This document shows positions 7,782 to 16,302 of a stretch of DNA of 64,000 bases, one piece after another. Location of the stretch: the NCBI GenBank assembly GCA_018266295.1, contig JAFEAQ010000011.1:967626-1031625 (forward strand), in the 5' to 3' direction. The stretch's first letter is position 1. The number at the start of each line of letters is the position of its first letter. Source of the DNA: Bdellovibrionales bacterium. GTDB taxonomy: Bacteria; Bdellovibrionota; Bdellovibrionia; Bdellovibrionales; Bdellovibrionaceae. The position numbers and the translations under genes are program-made. Under the pieces are notes generated by a model. The model was not told the origin of the DNA. It saw only the letters and a list, made by a program, of their open reading frames with translations, and did not search any database.

Positions 7782-9106
7782 TGAATCAACGCGAAGTTTT
7801 TAACCATGTTGCAGAAGCGCTTTTCAACGAACTCCATCAAGATGAAGCCCTGACTGTTGACTTCCGCGGTGAAGACACGGATTACGTGCGCTGGAATCAG
7901 AGCAAGGTCCGTCAGAACACTTCGGTCGGCCAAAAAGAAATCAGCCTAGTGTTTGATAAGAACGGCCGCCGTCTGAACAAATCCTTCAGCGCACAGGTCG
8001 ATAAGGAATGGGATCTCGTTGAAGCCAGAAAATTGCTTGTAGAAGCTCGTGAAGAGGCTCCGAACTTGCCACAAGATCCATTTTTGGTGCCGTTTGTGAA
8101 TAACGGAACCAGCGAAGCACACTTTGAAGGAAAACTTCTTCAAGGCGCGTCACTGATAGAAGCCATTTCAAAACCGGCTCGCGACCACGACATGGCGGGG
8201 CTTTACGCTGGCGGCCTCATTGAAATGGGCAATCGCAACTCCAAAGGCCAAAACCACTGGTTCGGCAACGAAAGTTTCTTCATGGACTATTCACTTTATA
8301 ATGGTGAGCGCGCCGTGAAAGCAGTCTATGCCGGTTTCCAATGGAAGCAGCATGATTTCGAAGACAGCCTCCACGAGTCGGCAATGCAGTTGGCAGTGAT
8401 GAACCGTCCTCGCAAGAAACTGGAACCGGGTAAGTACCGCGTGTACCTCGCCCCTGCGGCGGTCTCGGAGTTGACAACAATGTTTGACTGGGGCGGCCTC
8501 AGCGCACGCGCTTACAAAACAGGAACTTGTGCTTTAAAGAAACTCAAAGACGGCGAACGTAAGTTTTCTTCGAAATTTTCGATGTCTGAAAATTTCCACT
8601 TGGGCCTGACTCCAAGATTCAACCAGTTGGGAGAACTTGCACCCGAGAAAATGACCCTGATCAAAGAAGGCCAACTCGAGCATTTACTCGTGAATTCCCG
8701 CAGCGCCAAAGAGTATGGACTGCCGAACAACCATGCTAACGAACGTGAAGTTCCACGCGCTATGGAAATTGCCCCAGGCACACTAAAAGAAAACGAGATC
8801 TTAAAACACCTGGGCACGGGTTTGTACTTATCGAATTTGCACTATTTAAATTGGAGCGATTTACAAAATGCCCGGATCACCGGCATGACTCGCTATGCCT
8901 GTTTATGGGTGGAAAATGGCGAAGTGGTCGCTCCAATCGAAGATATGCGATTTGATGTCAGTCTTTACGATATTTTGGACGAAGGCTTGCTTGAAGTGAC
9001 TGATTTCCAGAGGGTTGATCCGAGCATTGCGACTTATATGCAACGCGAACTCGGAGGTAAAAACCTCCCAGGAATGCTGATCAAAGACTTCAGTTTCACG
9101 CTCTAA
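7781..9106 (+). CDS. pmbA: TldE/PmbA-family protease partner
   Basis: 441 residues, homologous to TldD/PmbA family proteins but without the HEXXXH motif, as expected for the non-catalytic TldE/PmbA partner that lines the cavity of the heterodimer. The C-terminal half has family-like strands (GLTPRFNQLGELAPEKMTLI, RITGMTRYACLWVENGEVVAPI). It starts within the stop codon of tldD (TAATG), implying translational coupling. Function is inferred from the partner and family. Confidence 0.88.
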   Translation: MNQREVFNHVAEALFNELHQDEALTVDFRGEDTDYVRWNQSKVRQNTSVGQKEISLVFDKNGRRLNKSFSAQVDKEWDLVEARKLLVEAREEAPNLPQDPFLVPFVNNGTSEAHFEGKLLQGASLIEAISKPARDHDMAGLYAGGLIEMGNRNSKGQNHWFGNESFFMDYSLYNGERAVKAVYAGFQWKQHDFEDSLHESAMQLAVMNRPRKKLEPGKYRVYLAPAAVSELTTMFDWGGLSARAYKTGTCALKKLKDGERKFSSKFSMSENFHLGLTPRFNQLGELAPEKMTLIKEGQLEHLLVNSRSAKEYGLPNNHANEREVPRAMEIAPGTLKENEILKHLGTGLYLSNLHYLNWSDLQNARITGMTRYACLWVENGEVVAPIEDMRFDVSLYDILDEGLLEVTDFQRVDPSIATYMQRELGGKNLPGMLIKDFSFTL

Positions 9107-9140
9107 GCCGAGAAATGACTCTTTCGTAAAATTATTGCAG

Positions 9141-9161
9141 GGGGCTTTTCATTTAAGCCCC
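9141..9161. promoter_or_regulatory. Inverted repeat upstream of the H1-like gene
   Basis: A perfect 7-bp inverted repeat (GGGGCTT/AAGCCCC, 7-base loop) lies between pmbA and the H1-like gene. It is not followed by a T-run, so it could be a weak terminator for tldD-pmbA or an operator. A TTATAA box follows about 8 bases later and could be the -10 of the H1-like gene. Confidence 0.35.
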
Positions 9162-9216
9162 ACAGGGTTATAAACAAGTTAGCTTACTGATTAGCTTTTT
9201 TTAAGGAGCGGAAAAA

Positions 9217-9573
9217 ATGGAAGGCAAAATCCAACAACTCGTTAACGAACTTTCTAAAAATGCACGCGTACAAGCGATGATTCACGAAGTACACGTATTG
9301 CAAAATAAATTGAACGACGAGATGAACAAAACTCTCAACAAATTCAAAAAATCTGCTGGTGACGTCGAGAAAAATATCTTGTCATACAAAAAGCAATTGC
9401 TTGCTCAAAAAACAAAAATTGAAAAAGAATTGCGCGCAAAAGCAAAATCTCTTCAAGTAAAGCCAGCTAAGAAAACGGCTAAATCTGCGAAGGCTACAGT
9501 TAAGAAAACAGCAACAGCTGCTAAGAAAAAAACAACGGCCGCTAAAAAGACTGTTTCTAAAAAACGCGCTTAG
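9217..9573 (+). CDS. Histone H1-like Lys/Ala-rich protein
   Basis: 118 residues in two parts: an N-terminal helical, coiled-coil-like half (residues 1-75) and a C-terminal tail built of Lys/Ala/Thr repeats (KPAKKTAKSAKATVKKTATA and on) like the tails of eukaryotic H1 and bacterial Hc1/AlgP-type proteins. It probably binds DNA or RNA non-specifically and may help compact the nucleoid, which would fit a predator with a condensed attack phase; that link is inference. AAGGAG at about 9203 serves as the ribosome site. A strong terminator follows directly, so it is likely monocistronic. A GC-rich dyad upstream (9141-9161) is unexplained. Confidence 0.75.
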   Translation: MEGKIQQLVNELSKNARVQAMIHEVHVLQNKLNDEMNKTLNKFKKSAGDVEKNILSYKKQLLAQKTKIEKELRAKAKSLQVKPAKKTAKSAKATVKKTATAAKKKTTAAKKTVSKKRA

Positions 9574-9599
9574 TTTTCAGCACTGAAAAGTAAAAACCA

Positions 9600-9629
9600 A
9601 AAACCCGCTTCACAAGAGCGGGTTTTTTT
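9600..9629 (+). terminator. Rho-independent terminator after the H1-like gene
   Basis: 8-bp perfect stem AACCCGCT (9602-9609) / AGCGGGTT (9617-9624), 7-base loop, then TTTTTTT. Confidence 0.9.
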
Positions 9630-9813
9630 ATTCTCCAAACGGGACAGCCATCTGTTTATTATAAACTGTGATGTTTAAAATCATCACAGATGCAGCGGTC
9701 CTGTTCCCCTGTCCGTCGCGGAACATCTCCTCGATAAAAAGAACTAAGCTTCAATACGGCTCTCTCCACTTGAATGGATTACAAAGCCCACTTCATCGAG
9801 GTGGGTTCTTTTT
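9630..9813 (+). ncRNA. Candidate structured small RNA ending in a terminator
   Basis: The ~180 bases between two terminator-like hairpins hold no convincing reading frame. They show nested complementarity: CTGTGATG/CATCACAG around an 8-base loop (about 9666-9689), a competing CATCTGT/ACAGATG pair, and GGGACAG pairing with CTGTCC further on. At the 3' end AGCCCAC...GTGGGTT followed by CTTTTT (9785-9813) looks like a terminator. A TATAAA box occurs near 9660. Together this suggests a short independent transcript, but no known family (6S, tmRNA, SRP, RNase P) is recognisable. It could also be an ordinary intergenic spacer. Confidence 0.3.
9785..9813 (+). terminator. Terminator-like hairpin before the Cys-repeat protein gene
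   Basis: AGCCCACTT (from 9785) pairs with AGGTGGGTT (to 9807), including G-T wobbles, with a CATCG loop and CTTTTT after it. It cannot belong to the H1-like gene, which already has its own terminator. Confidence 0.6.
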
Positions 9814-9870
9814 CGCCAAACCGGAACTTGTGCTAATCTCCGTCGGCATTCAAAATAACGAGGAGAATCC

Positions 9871-10428
9871 ATGAAACTATCTATGTTTGTCGGCGCTTGT
9901 TTGATGATGTTATCTTTTGCGACCCAGGCACAAACTCCACCAAATCCGTATTGTTATATTCAGAATAACAACCCGCGAGCGTGTCAAAACACTCCAGGCT
10001 GCTACTTTAATCCAGGCCAAGATTTTTCATCTTGCCAAGGCCGCCCGGGACTCCCAGACACACAAACTCAGTTCTGCTACGTCAACAACAACGACCCACA
10101 GGCTTGCCAAAGAACTCCATTCTGTCAGTGGATCAACCAATCAGCACCGAGCCAATGCTCTTCAATCACTCCGGTGCCACCAAGCCAACAACAACCAAAT
10201 AATCCTTACTGCTACATCCAGAATAACAACCCCAGCGCTTGCCAAAATACTCCGGGTTGCCAGTACGTCGCCGGCCAAAACCTTTCTTCCTGCGAAGGCC
10301 GCCCAGGCTTGCCATCAACCCAGACGCAGTTCTGTTATGTGAATAACAACAACCCGCAAGCTTGTCAGCGAACGCCGTTTTGTCAGTGGATAGACCAAAG
10401 CATCCCCGGCCAGTGCGTCTCGAGATAA
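9871..10428 (+). CDS. Secreted Cys-rich repeat protein (four 4-Cys modules)
   Basis: 185 residues with a signal peptide (about 1-20). The mature protein consists of four modules of the form C-x9-C-x5-C-x10-C. The Cys positions are 28/38/44/55, 69/79/85/96, 114/124/130/141 and 155/165/171/182, all with the same spacing. Modules 1 and 3 share YCYIQNNNP, modules 2 and 4 FCYVNNN, so a pair of modules has been duplicated with an 86-residue period. Sixteen cysteines point to a disulfide-rich extracellular or periplasmic protein. The pattern resembles small eukaryotic-type Cys-rich domains, but I do not recognise a family. GAGGAG precedes the ATG and a terminator follows, so it is a single-gene unit. 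Confidence 0.8.
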   Translation: MKLSMFVGACLMMLSFATQAQTPPNPYCYIQNNNPRACQNTPGCYFNPGQDFSSCQGRPGLPDTQTQFCYVNNNDPQACQRTPFCQWINQSAPSQCSSITPVPPSQQQPNNPYCYIQNNNPSACQNTPGCQYVAGQNLSSCEGRPGLPSTQTQFCYVNNNNPQACQRTPFCQWIDQSIPGQCVSR

Positions 10429-10450
10429 GTCACAGAAAACCCAAACCACC

Positions 10451-10480
10451 AAAGGGCTCCCGAAAAGGAGCCCTTTTTTA
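10451..10480 (+). terminator. Rho-independent terminator after the Cys-repeat gene
   Basis: 10-bp perfect stem AAAGGGCTCC/GGAGCCCTTT with a 6-base loop and a T-run. Confidence 0.92.
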
Positions 10481-10641
10481 TTCCCCAAAGCGCCGGTTTC
10501 GGCGCCGCGTGAGCCTGTTTCTTGTCCAAACCTCGCTAGAGTGCCCGAAAAACCGCCATGACGGCCCGCTCCCTCCGCCCAGGACTTTATCCCCTCTGGG
10601 GAGTGTGATAACTTGTGACCCAAATTTCCAAGGAACGTGGC

Positions 10642-13536
10642 ATGAAATCAAACACCTTCTCATTGAACTATTCCAGTAACTCTCCTCAAAAAGAATTCAT
10701 GGGCCGCCACATCGGTCCCCGTGATGAAGATATTCAGTCCATGCTGAAAGAGCTCGGCTTTTCATCTCTTGAAGAGATGGCAAACCAAGTTGTTCCGCAA
10801 AAGATTCGTACTTCTAAAAACTATCCCATCGTCGGCAACGGCGTGTCGGAGTACGAGCTTCTTGCGAACCTCAAAAAAACAATTTCGAAAAACAAAGTCA
10901 GCAGATCTTTGCTGGGCATGGGTTTCTACGACACCATCACTCCGAGCGTGATCCAAAGAAACATTCTCGAGAATCCAGTATGGTACACGGCTTACACTCC
11001 TTACCAGGCCGAGATCGCCCAAGGCCGTCTCGAAGCGCTTCTGAATTTCCAAACGATGGTGATTGACCTTACCGGCATGGAAATCTCAAATAGCTCGCTC
11101 TTGGATGAAGGTTCTGCCGCGGCTGAAGCGATGGCTATGGCTCACGCTTCGCACAAGCATGACAACGTCGACAGCTTCGTAGTTTCTCCGAAGATGCATC
11201 CGCATGTGATTGAGGTTTTGAAAACCCGCGCGGAGCCTTTGGGCCTCAACATGATCATTCAGGATCCTAAAACTTTTGATTTCAAAACTCCGGTCTTTGC
11301 CGCTTTCGTTCAGTACCCTGACACTGAAGGCGTGATCGAAGATTACAAAGAAATGACTGACAAGTATCACAATGCTCATGCCATGGTTGTGGCAAGTGTT
11401 GATTTGTTGTCACTCACACTTCTGACTCCGCCGGGAGAATGGGGTGCGGATATCTGTGTGGGGAACTCACAACGTTTCGGCGTGCCACTCGGTTTCGGTG
11501 GTCCGCATGCAGCTTTCCTGGCGACGAAAGATGTTTATAAGCGCATCATGCCAGGCCGTATCGTCGGCGTTTCTGTCGACAGCCACGGCAAGTCCGCTTT
11601 GCGTCTTGCTTTGCAAACGCGTGAGCAACACATCCGCCGCGAAAAGGCGACTTCGAATATTTGTACGGCTCAAGTGCTTCTTGCCAACATGGCAAGCATG
11701 TACGCCGTTTACCACGGTCCACAGGGTTTGAAGCAAATCGCTCAGCGCGTGAATCGTTTGGCAGCGATTACTGCCGAAGGCTTGAAGAAGCTCGGCTTCA
11801 CAACGCCGACAACGACGTACTTCGATACAATCACAGTGAACACACCAAAAGCAGCGGACATCATGAAGGCGGCCGAAGCCCTCAACATGAATTTCCGTCA
11901 CTTGGGTAACAACACTCTGGGTTTGTCACTGGATGAAACTTGCAACCTTGATACGGTGAACGATATCTTCACGGCGTTCAACCTCGGCACGAAAGCAGCC
12001 TTCACGGCGGCCGATCTCGATGCAAGCCTAACTTACAACTGGCCAACTCAGTTCGTTCGTACGAGCGCGTACTTGACTCATCCGGTATTTAACACTCACC
12101 GTTCTGAGCCAGAGATCACGCGTTACATCCACATGCTGCAAAACAAAGACATCACATTGACTCACTCAATGATCCCGCTGGGATCTTGCACAATGAAGCT
12201 CAATGCGACGACGGAACTCGTTCCGGTTTCATGGCCTGAAATCAACAAAATGCATCCGTTTGCGCCCACATCGCAAATCCAGGGTTACATCGAAATGATC
12301 CGCGACCTTGAAGCAAAACTTTGCGACATCACAGGCTTTGCCGGCGTGAGCTTGCAGCCGAACTCCGGTGCTTCTGGTGAATACGCGGGTCTTCTTGTGA
12401 TTCGTAAATACTTCATCGACAAAGGTGAAGCGCACAGAAATGTTTGCTTGATCCCAAGCTCTGCACACGGAACAAACCCTGCGTCTGCAGTGATGGCCGG
12501 CATGAAAGTGGTTGTTGTGAATTGCGATAACCAAGGCAACGTGGAAGTGGAAGACTTGAAAGCCAAAGCTCAAGAGCACAAGAAAGATCTCGCGGCTTTG
12601 ATGATCACCTACCCGTCAACTCACGGTGTGTTTGAAGAAAGCATTAAAGAAATCTGCCAAATCATCCACGATAACGGCGGCCAAGTGTACATGGACGGCG
12701 CGAATATGAATGCGCTTGTTGGCCTCTGCCGTCCGGCGGAGTTTGGCGCCGATGTCTCGCACATGAACTTGCATAAGACCTTTGCGATCCCGCACGGTGG
12801 TGGCGGCCCGGGCGTGGGCCCGATCGGTGTGGCTGAGCATTTGAAAAAATACTTGCCGACCCATAGCTTGCAACCTGAAGCCGGTCCTAAAACAGGCATC
12901 AGCGCAACGACGTCCGCTCCATGGGGAAGCGCAAGCATCCTGCCAATCTCTTGGTCTTACATCACGATGATGGGAGCTGAAGGCTTGAAGAAAGCGACTC
13001 TCGTTGCGATCTTGAACGCGAACTACATCGCGAAGAAACTGGAAGCGCATTACCCGATCGTGTACAAAGGCAAAGAAGGCCTCGTGGCTCATGAATGTAT
13101 TTTGGATTTGCGTGAAATCAAAAAAACCAGCGGCATCGACGTTGCGGACGTGGCAAAACGTCTGATGGACTATGGTTTCCATGCTCCGACGATGTCTTGG
13201 CCGGTGATTGGAACGCTCATGGTGGAACCCACTGAGAGTGAGCCGAAAGCGGAACTCGATCGTTTCATCGAAGCGATGATCTCTATTCGAAATGAAATCA
13301 AAGCGGTTGAGAGCAAGAAAATGGATTTGAAAGACAATCCACTCGTGAACTCTCCACACACAGCCGAGAGTTTGATGAAGAGCGAATGGGCTCATTCCTA
13401 CTCCCGCGAACAGGCGGCTTACCCATTAACTTGGATCCGCCAAAACAAGATCTGGCCAGCCGTTGGCCGTATCGATAACGTCTATGGCGACCGCAATTTG
13501 GTTTGCTCTTGCCCGAGCGTCGATACCTATAAGTAG
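10642..13536 (+). CDS. gcvP: Glycine dehydrogenase (decarboxylating), glycine cleavage P protein
   Basis: PLP-dependent P protein of the glycine cleavage system: it decarboxylates glycine and transfers the aminomethyl group to the lipoyl arm of GcvH. About 964 residues, single-chain form with two homologous halves, as in E. coli. The PLP lysine lies in the C-terminal half in [20 protein letters not shown]. The ATG at 10642 is chosen over an upstream GTG because AAGGAA at 10629-10634 is well placed. No glycine riboswitch is visible upstream. A terminator follows directly. The T and H genes are about 6 kb downstream, so the usual gcvT-H-P operon is split. Confidence 0.96.
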   Translation: MKSNTFSLNYSSNSPQKEFMGRHIGPRDEDIQSMLKELGFSSLEEMANQVVPQKIRTSKNYPIVGNGVSEYELLANLKKTISKNKVSRSLLGMGFYDTITPSVIQRNILENPVWYTAYTPYQAEIAQGRLEALLNFQTMVIDLTGMEISNSSLLDEGSAAAEAMAMAHASHKHDNVDSFVVSPKMHPHVIEVLKTRAEPLGLNMIIQDPKTFDFKTPVFAAFVQYPDTEGVIEDYKEMTDKYHNAHAMVVASVDLLSLTLLTPPGEWGADICVGNSQRFGVPLGFGGPHAAFLATKDVYKRIMPGRIVGVSVDSHGKSALRLALQTREQHIRREKATSNICTAQVLLANMASMYAVYHGPQGLKQIAQRVNRLAAITAEGLKKLGFTTPTTTYFDTITVNTPKAADIMKAAEALNMNFRHLGNNTLGLSLDETCNLDTVNDIFTAFNLGTKAAFTAADLDASLTYNWPTQFVRTSAYLTHPVFNTHRSEPEITRYIHMLQNKDITLTHSMIPLGSCTMKLNATTELVPVSWPEINKMHPFAPTSQIQGYIEMIRDLEAKLCDITGFAGVSLQPNSGASGEYAGLLVIRKYFIDKGEAHRNVCLIPSSAHGTNPASAVMAGMKVVVVNCDNQGNVEVEDLKAKAQEHKKDLAALMITYPSTHGVFEESIKEICQIIHDNGGQVYMDGANMNALVGLCRPAEFGADVSHMNLHKTFAIPHGGGGPGVGPIGVAEHLKKYLPTHSLQPEAGPKTGISATTSAPWGSASILPISWSYITMMGAEGLKKATLVAILNANYIAKKLEAHYPIVYKGKEGLVAHECILDLREIKKTSGIDVADVAKRLMDYGFHAPTMSWPVIGTLMVEPTESEPKAELDRFIEAMISIRNEIKAVESKKMDLKDNPLVNSPHTAESLMKSEWAHSYSREQAAYPLTWIRQNKIWPAVGRIDNVYGDRNLVCSCPSVDTYK

Positions 13537-13558
13537 ATCTCGTCACTGATTCGGATGG

Positions 13559-13592
13559 AAGGCGTCTCTGTTCCCGGAGGCGCCTTTTTTTA
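13559..13592 (+). terminator. Rho-independent terminator after gcvP
   Basis: AAGGCG...CGCCTT stem extended by TCTC/GAGG, then TTTTTTT. Confidence 0.88.
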
Positions 13593-13735
13593 TGTTTTCT
13601 CGAACAGGAACAATGAGTTCCGCGGGGAACACTAATAAATTACATGGTGTTTTTTACACGGTTCTTTGCTGAGATCGAGCCCTCAATCGTCACTTATCTA
13701 TAAATTTAACCGACCCGGTAAAAGCCTATTGCCTC

Positions 13736-13765
13736 GACCCCACTGAATGGCTTTTATGGGGTCGC
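13736..13765 (+). promoter_or_regulatory. Inverted repeat just upstream of the M23 peptidase gene
   Basis: CGACCCA and TGGGGTCG (one bulged G) flank a 15-base AT-rich loop in the likely leader, about 20 bases before the ATG. It could form a hairpin close to the ribosome-binding site or be an operator. No supporting homologue is known to me. Confidence 0.3.
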
Positions 13766-13784
13766 GTAAATGGGGGTTCACGTA

Positions 13785-15473
13785 ATGAAAGTACTGAAAA
13801 TTTCAATAGCTACATTAGTCGTCGCCCTGCTGGTTCCTCCCGTTGTTAAAGCAGGCACATTAGTTCGTTATACATGGAGTGATGCCAAGGGGTTGGCCGC
13901 TCTCGATCCAAGCTGTCAGGTAAAGAATGAGGAAAAAGTTTCTCTCTATGTTGCACAAAAACCGGGAGCGAGCCTTAACTCTTCAACCAAACTCAAAGGC
14001 CTCGGTTTTTTTAGCGGTCTGATCCCATCAAATCTTTTAGACCGCTCTGTTCTGTTCGCAAAAAATATTCCTGCAGATGCTACGCCTGCGACGGTTCAAG
14101 TCGTCAGTGTTCCTCAAAATGTGGTTAACAAAGACAATCTCAGAAATCTTTCTAAACGCGGCGACGAGGGAACGCTGGCGAAAGAAACTCTTCAAGAGAT
14201 CGGTAACTTTGTCCTCGAAGTCATGAACAGCCCTGTGCTGGCGGCTCCGGGGCCTTTCCAGTTAAAGCAAAGCTACTGGCAGGCGGCGATGGACAATGAG
14301 CACTACATCACACTTTCATGCGGTGATGTTGCAAAGCCGACGACTTATATAGTCTTTGATGTCTATGACTCCAAAGGCATTGATCCTATCGCTCAGGTCG
14401 GCATCACCGGTACTGATACAAAAGTTCTCGAGGATTTAAAAGTAATGACTCCGGATGAAGCCAACCAAGAAGCCATTGGTGAAGCTCCAGCTCCGACGCC
14501 TCCACCGGCAAACAACGGTGGTAATGGCAGTAACGGCGGAACGACGACTCCGGGTGACGGCACAACAACACCTGGCAATGGCGGCGTTGCAACTCCCGAT
14601 GATCCAGACAAGCCAGTTGTCGGCGAAGAGGATGAAGGCCAAGGCCCTATCACTCCACCAGATGGCACAGATAAGCCAGGTCTCGGATACGTTGTTTGTA
14701 CAATCGATAAGAGCATTCCGGTTTTCGATAAGGAATTAAAACCTGTCGGCCACGTAGATCAGTTTGAAATCGTTATTCCAAACCAGACTTGGGACGAAAA
14801 ACAAAAGAGCTCCTACTTGGAAGTTCAGTTTCCCAATCGCAAAGATGTGACATCGGGCTGGCTTCCTCGCTCGGTGGTCCAAACGACTCAAGATTGCGAA
14901 CCGTATAAGAAAAAGCATCCAAACGAAGACGACGGCATCGATTACAGCACGATTCCTTTGGACGCGAGCGTTTCAAGAACGGATTGCTGTAAATTCCCGA
15001 CCATCCAAAGACCTTCGACATCTTATGCTGAAGGTAAAACTCGCTTCCGTGCCGGCCGTGCTGGCGGACGTCGTTTGCATGCGGGTGTGGATCTTTATCG
15101 CAAAAAAGGCGAACCGGCAGTGGCAGTGGCTTCGGGCCGAGTGATTCGTGGTCATTATTACTTCTATCAAGGCGTCTTTGCGATCGAAGTAAAACATCCC
15201 CTCTTTATCGCTCGTTACGGTGAAGTTTTGGGAAGCATTCCAAAAGGCGCGCTGAAAGGCCAAAACGTCGTCGCGGGTCAAACAGTGGGCTTGATCGGCA
15301 AAGTGAATTCAGGTTGCTGCACTCCGATGCTGCACTTTGAATTGTACAAAGGCACTTCCCGCGGTCCGTTGACTCGTTACCGTGTCCCGCCTTATGACCG
15401 CCGTCCTGACGTCATGGATCCAACCGACTACGTCAGAAAATGGGAAAAGTCCCAGTACGGAAAGTCCTACTAA
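13785..15473 (+). CDS. Secreted M23-family metallopeptidase
   Basis: 562 residues with a signal peptide (about 1-24). Residues ~25-230 are unassigned, followed by a low-complexity Gly/Pro/Thr linker (~235-300), an SH3-like segment with Cys (~305-370) and a C-terminal peptidase_M23/LytM domain. Zinc-site motifs are visible: HAGVDLY (H-x3-D) and MLHFELYKG (H-x-H-like final motif with one His replaced by Met). It probably cuts peptidoglycan peptide bridges, or regulates amidases if not fully catalytic. Start at 13785: the signal peptide begins there and GGGGG lies about 9 bases upstream. A small membrane-anchored protein gene follows after 6 bases. Confidence 0.85.
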   Translation: MKVLKISIATLVVALLVPPVVKAGTLVRYTWSDAKGLAALDPSCQVKNEEKVSLYVAQKPGASLNSSTKLKGLGFFSGLIPSNLLDRSVLFAKNIPADATPATVQVVSVPQNVVNKDNLRNLSKRGDEGTLAKETLQEIGNFVLEVMNSPVLAAPGPFQLKQSYWQAAMDNEHYITLSCGDVAKPTTYIVFDVYDSKGIDPIAQVGITGTDTKVLEDLKVMTPDEANQEAIGEAPAPTPPPANNGGNGSNGGTTTPGDGTTTPGNGGVATPDDPDKPVVGEEDEGQGPITPPDGTDKPGLGYVVCTIDKSIPVFDKELKPVGHVDQFEIVIPNQTWDEKQKSSYLEVQFPNRKDVTSGWLPRSVVQTTQDCEPYKKKHPNEDDGIDYSTIPLDASVSRTDCCKFPTIQRPSTSYAEGKTRFRAGRAGGRRLHAGVDLYRKKGEPAVAVASGRVIRGHYYFYQGVFAIEVKHPLFIARYGEVLGSIPKGALKGQNVVAGQTVGLIGKVNSGCCTPMLHFELYKGTSRGPLTRYRVPPYDRRPDVMDPTDYVRKWEKSQYGKSY

Positions 15474-15479
15474 AATCTT

Positions 15480-16172
15480 ATGAAAAAGAGCGCGCTCGTT
15501 CTGACAATCATCATTGCGGCTTTGCTGATGTTGGGAATTTACTTCTTCAACTCAGCAAGACCGGTTGCTGAAGCCTTACCGGCTGCACCGGGTCTTCCTG
15601 TCAGCCACAAAGAAGATCCGAGCCGTCCGAGCAAGCCACTCACGCCTGAAGAGTCTCAGAAAGCCAAAGCGTCTCTGAAGCAAATGACTCAAGTGCTTTT
15701 AAGCCATACCGTGAACGAGAAAAAACTCGACGAACTCATGGCGGCGTTGAAGCAAGATTTGCAAGAACCGTTTCAAGTAAAAGATAAAAACCCCGAAACC
15801 GGCGAAATGATTATTGTGCGTACGAAGTCGCCGCCTCCGGGCACGCGCTATTTCCATGCGCAGTACTTTGCTGATGAAAACAATCAGTTTTTCGCTCAGC
15901 ACATGTCGTTTGAATTCCGCCCAAGTCCTGAAGCCATGGAACAAGCCATTCAAATGGTGCAAGAGACCTTTCCAGGTCTTGCGGCACCGATGGAAGAAAG
16001 CCGCGATTTCATTCAATGGGAATTGCCGAACGGCTACGTGGTATGGGTCAAGCGTCTTGATAAAGAGGACATCACAAATAATCCGTTTAATGCCTACACC
16101 CTCGGCGACATCGGCAGCATTCGCGTAGCTGTTGAGCTCAATCCCGAATCAGACGGTCCGCATTCCCATTAG
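15480..16172 (+). CDS. Membrane-anchored protein of unknown function, same unit as the M23 peptidase
   Basis: 230 residues with one N-terminal hydrophobic helix (residues 5-25) that could be an uncleaved signal anchor or a signal peptide, then a soluble periplasmic domain rich in charged residues and Pro. No motif recognised. It starts 6 bases after the M23 peptidase stop, with GGAAAG inside the end of that gene as ribosome site. The tight spacing suggests a joint role at the cell wall, but this is context only. Confidence 0.65.
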   Translation: MKKSALVLTIIIAALLMLGIYFFNSARPVAEALPAAPGLPVSHKEDPSRPSKPLTPEESQKAKASLKQMTQVLLSHTVNEKKLDELMAALKQDLQEPFQVKDKNPETGEMIIVRTKSPPPGTRYFHAQYFADENNQFFAQHMSFEFRPSPEAMEQAIQMVQETFPGLAAPMEESRDFIQWELPNGYVVWVKRLDKEDITNNPFNAYTLGDIGSIRVAVELNPESDGPHSH

Positions 16173-16236
16173 GCCTGATTCGGCACTCATTCCCCGCCCC
16201 GGTCAGAATCACGATATTTTTCTTCATAGGGGAATT

Positions 16237-16302
16237 ATGATCATGTTATTCTGGCTTCTCCATGAAAAAGGCCGTTTTTATACGTCTCGACAAAATTGGT
16301 GA
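16237..16302 (+). CDS. Possible 21-residue leader ORF overlapping the GT9 gene start
   Basis: The ATG at 16237 is preceded by AGGGGAA (16228-16234), while the glycosyltransferase ATG at 16262 has no good ribosome site of its own. The short frame (begins MIMLFWLLHEKG) ends at 16302, 40 bases into the glycosyltransferase gene in another frame. Its translation could help ribosomes reach the GT9 start. It may equally be chance. Confidence 0.3.
   Translation: MIMLFWLLHEKGRFYTSRQNW

Noticed and set aside
10480-10641. Possible glycine riboswitch upstream of gcvP
   Set aside because: Looked for the tandem aptamer pattern (conserved GGAGAG- and CGCCGAAGG-like blocks); only the preceding terminator and an unstructured GC-rich leader are visible.
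12616-13395. 259-residue minus-strand frame inside gcvP
   Set aside because: Long but fully antisense to the conserved PLP region of gcvP; composition (many His/Arg) is typical for a shadow.
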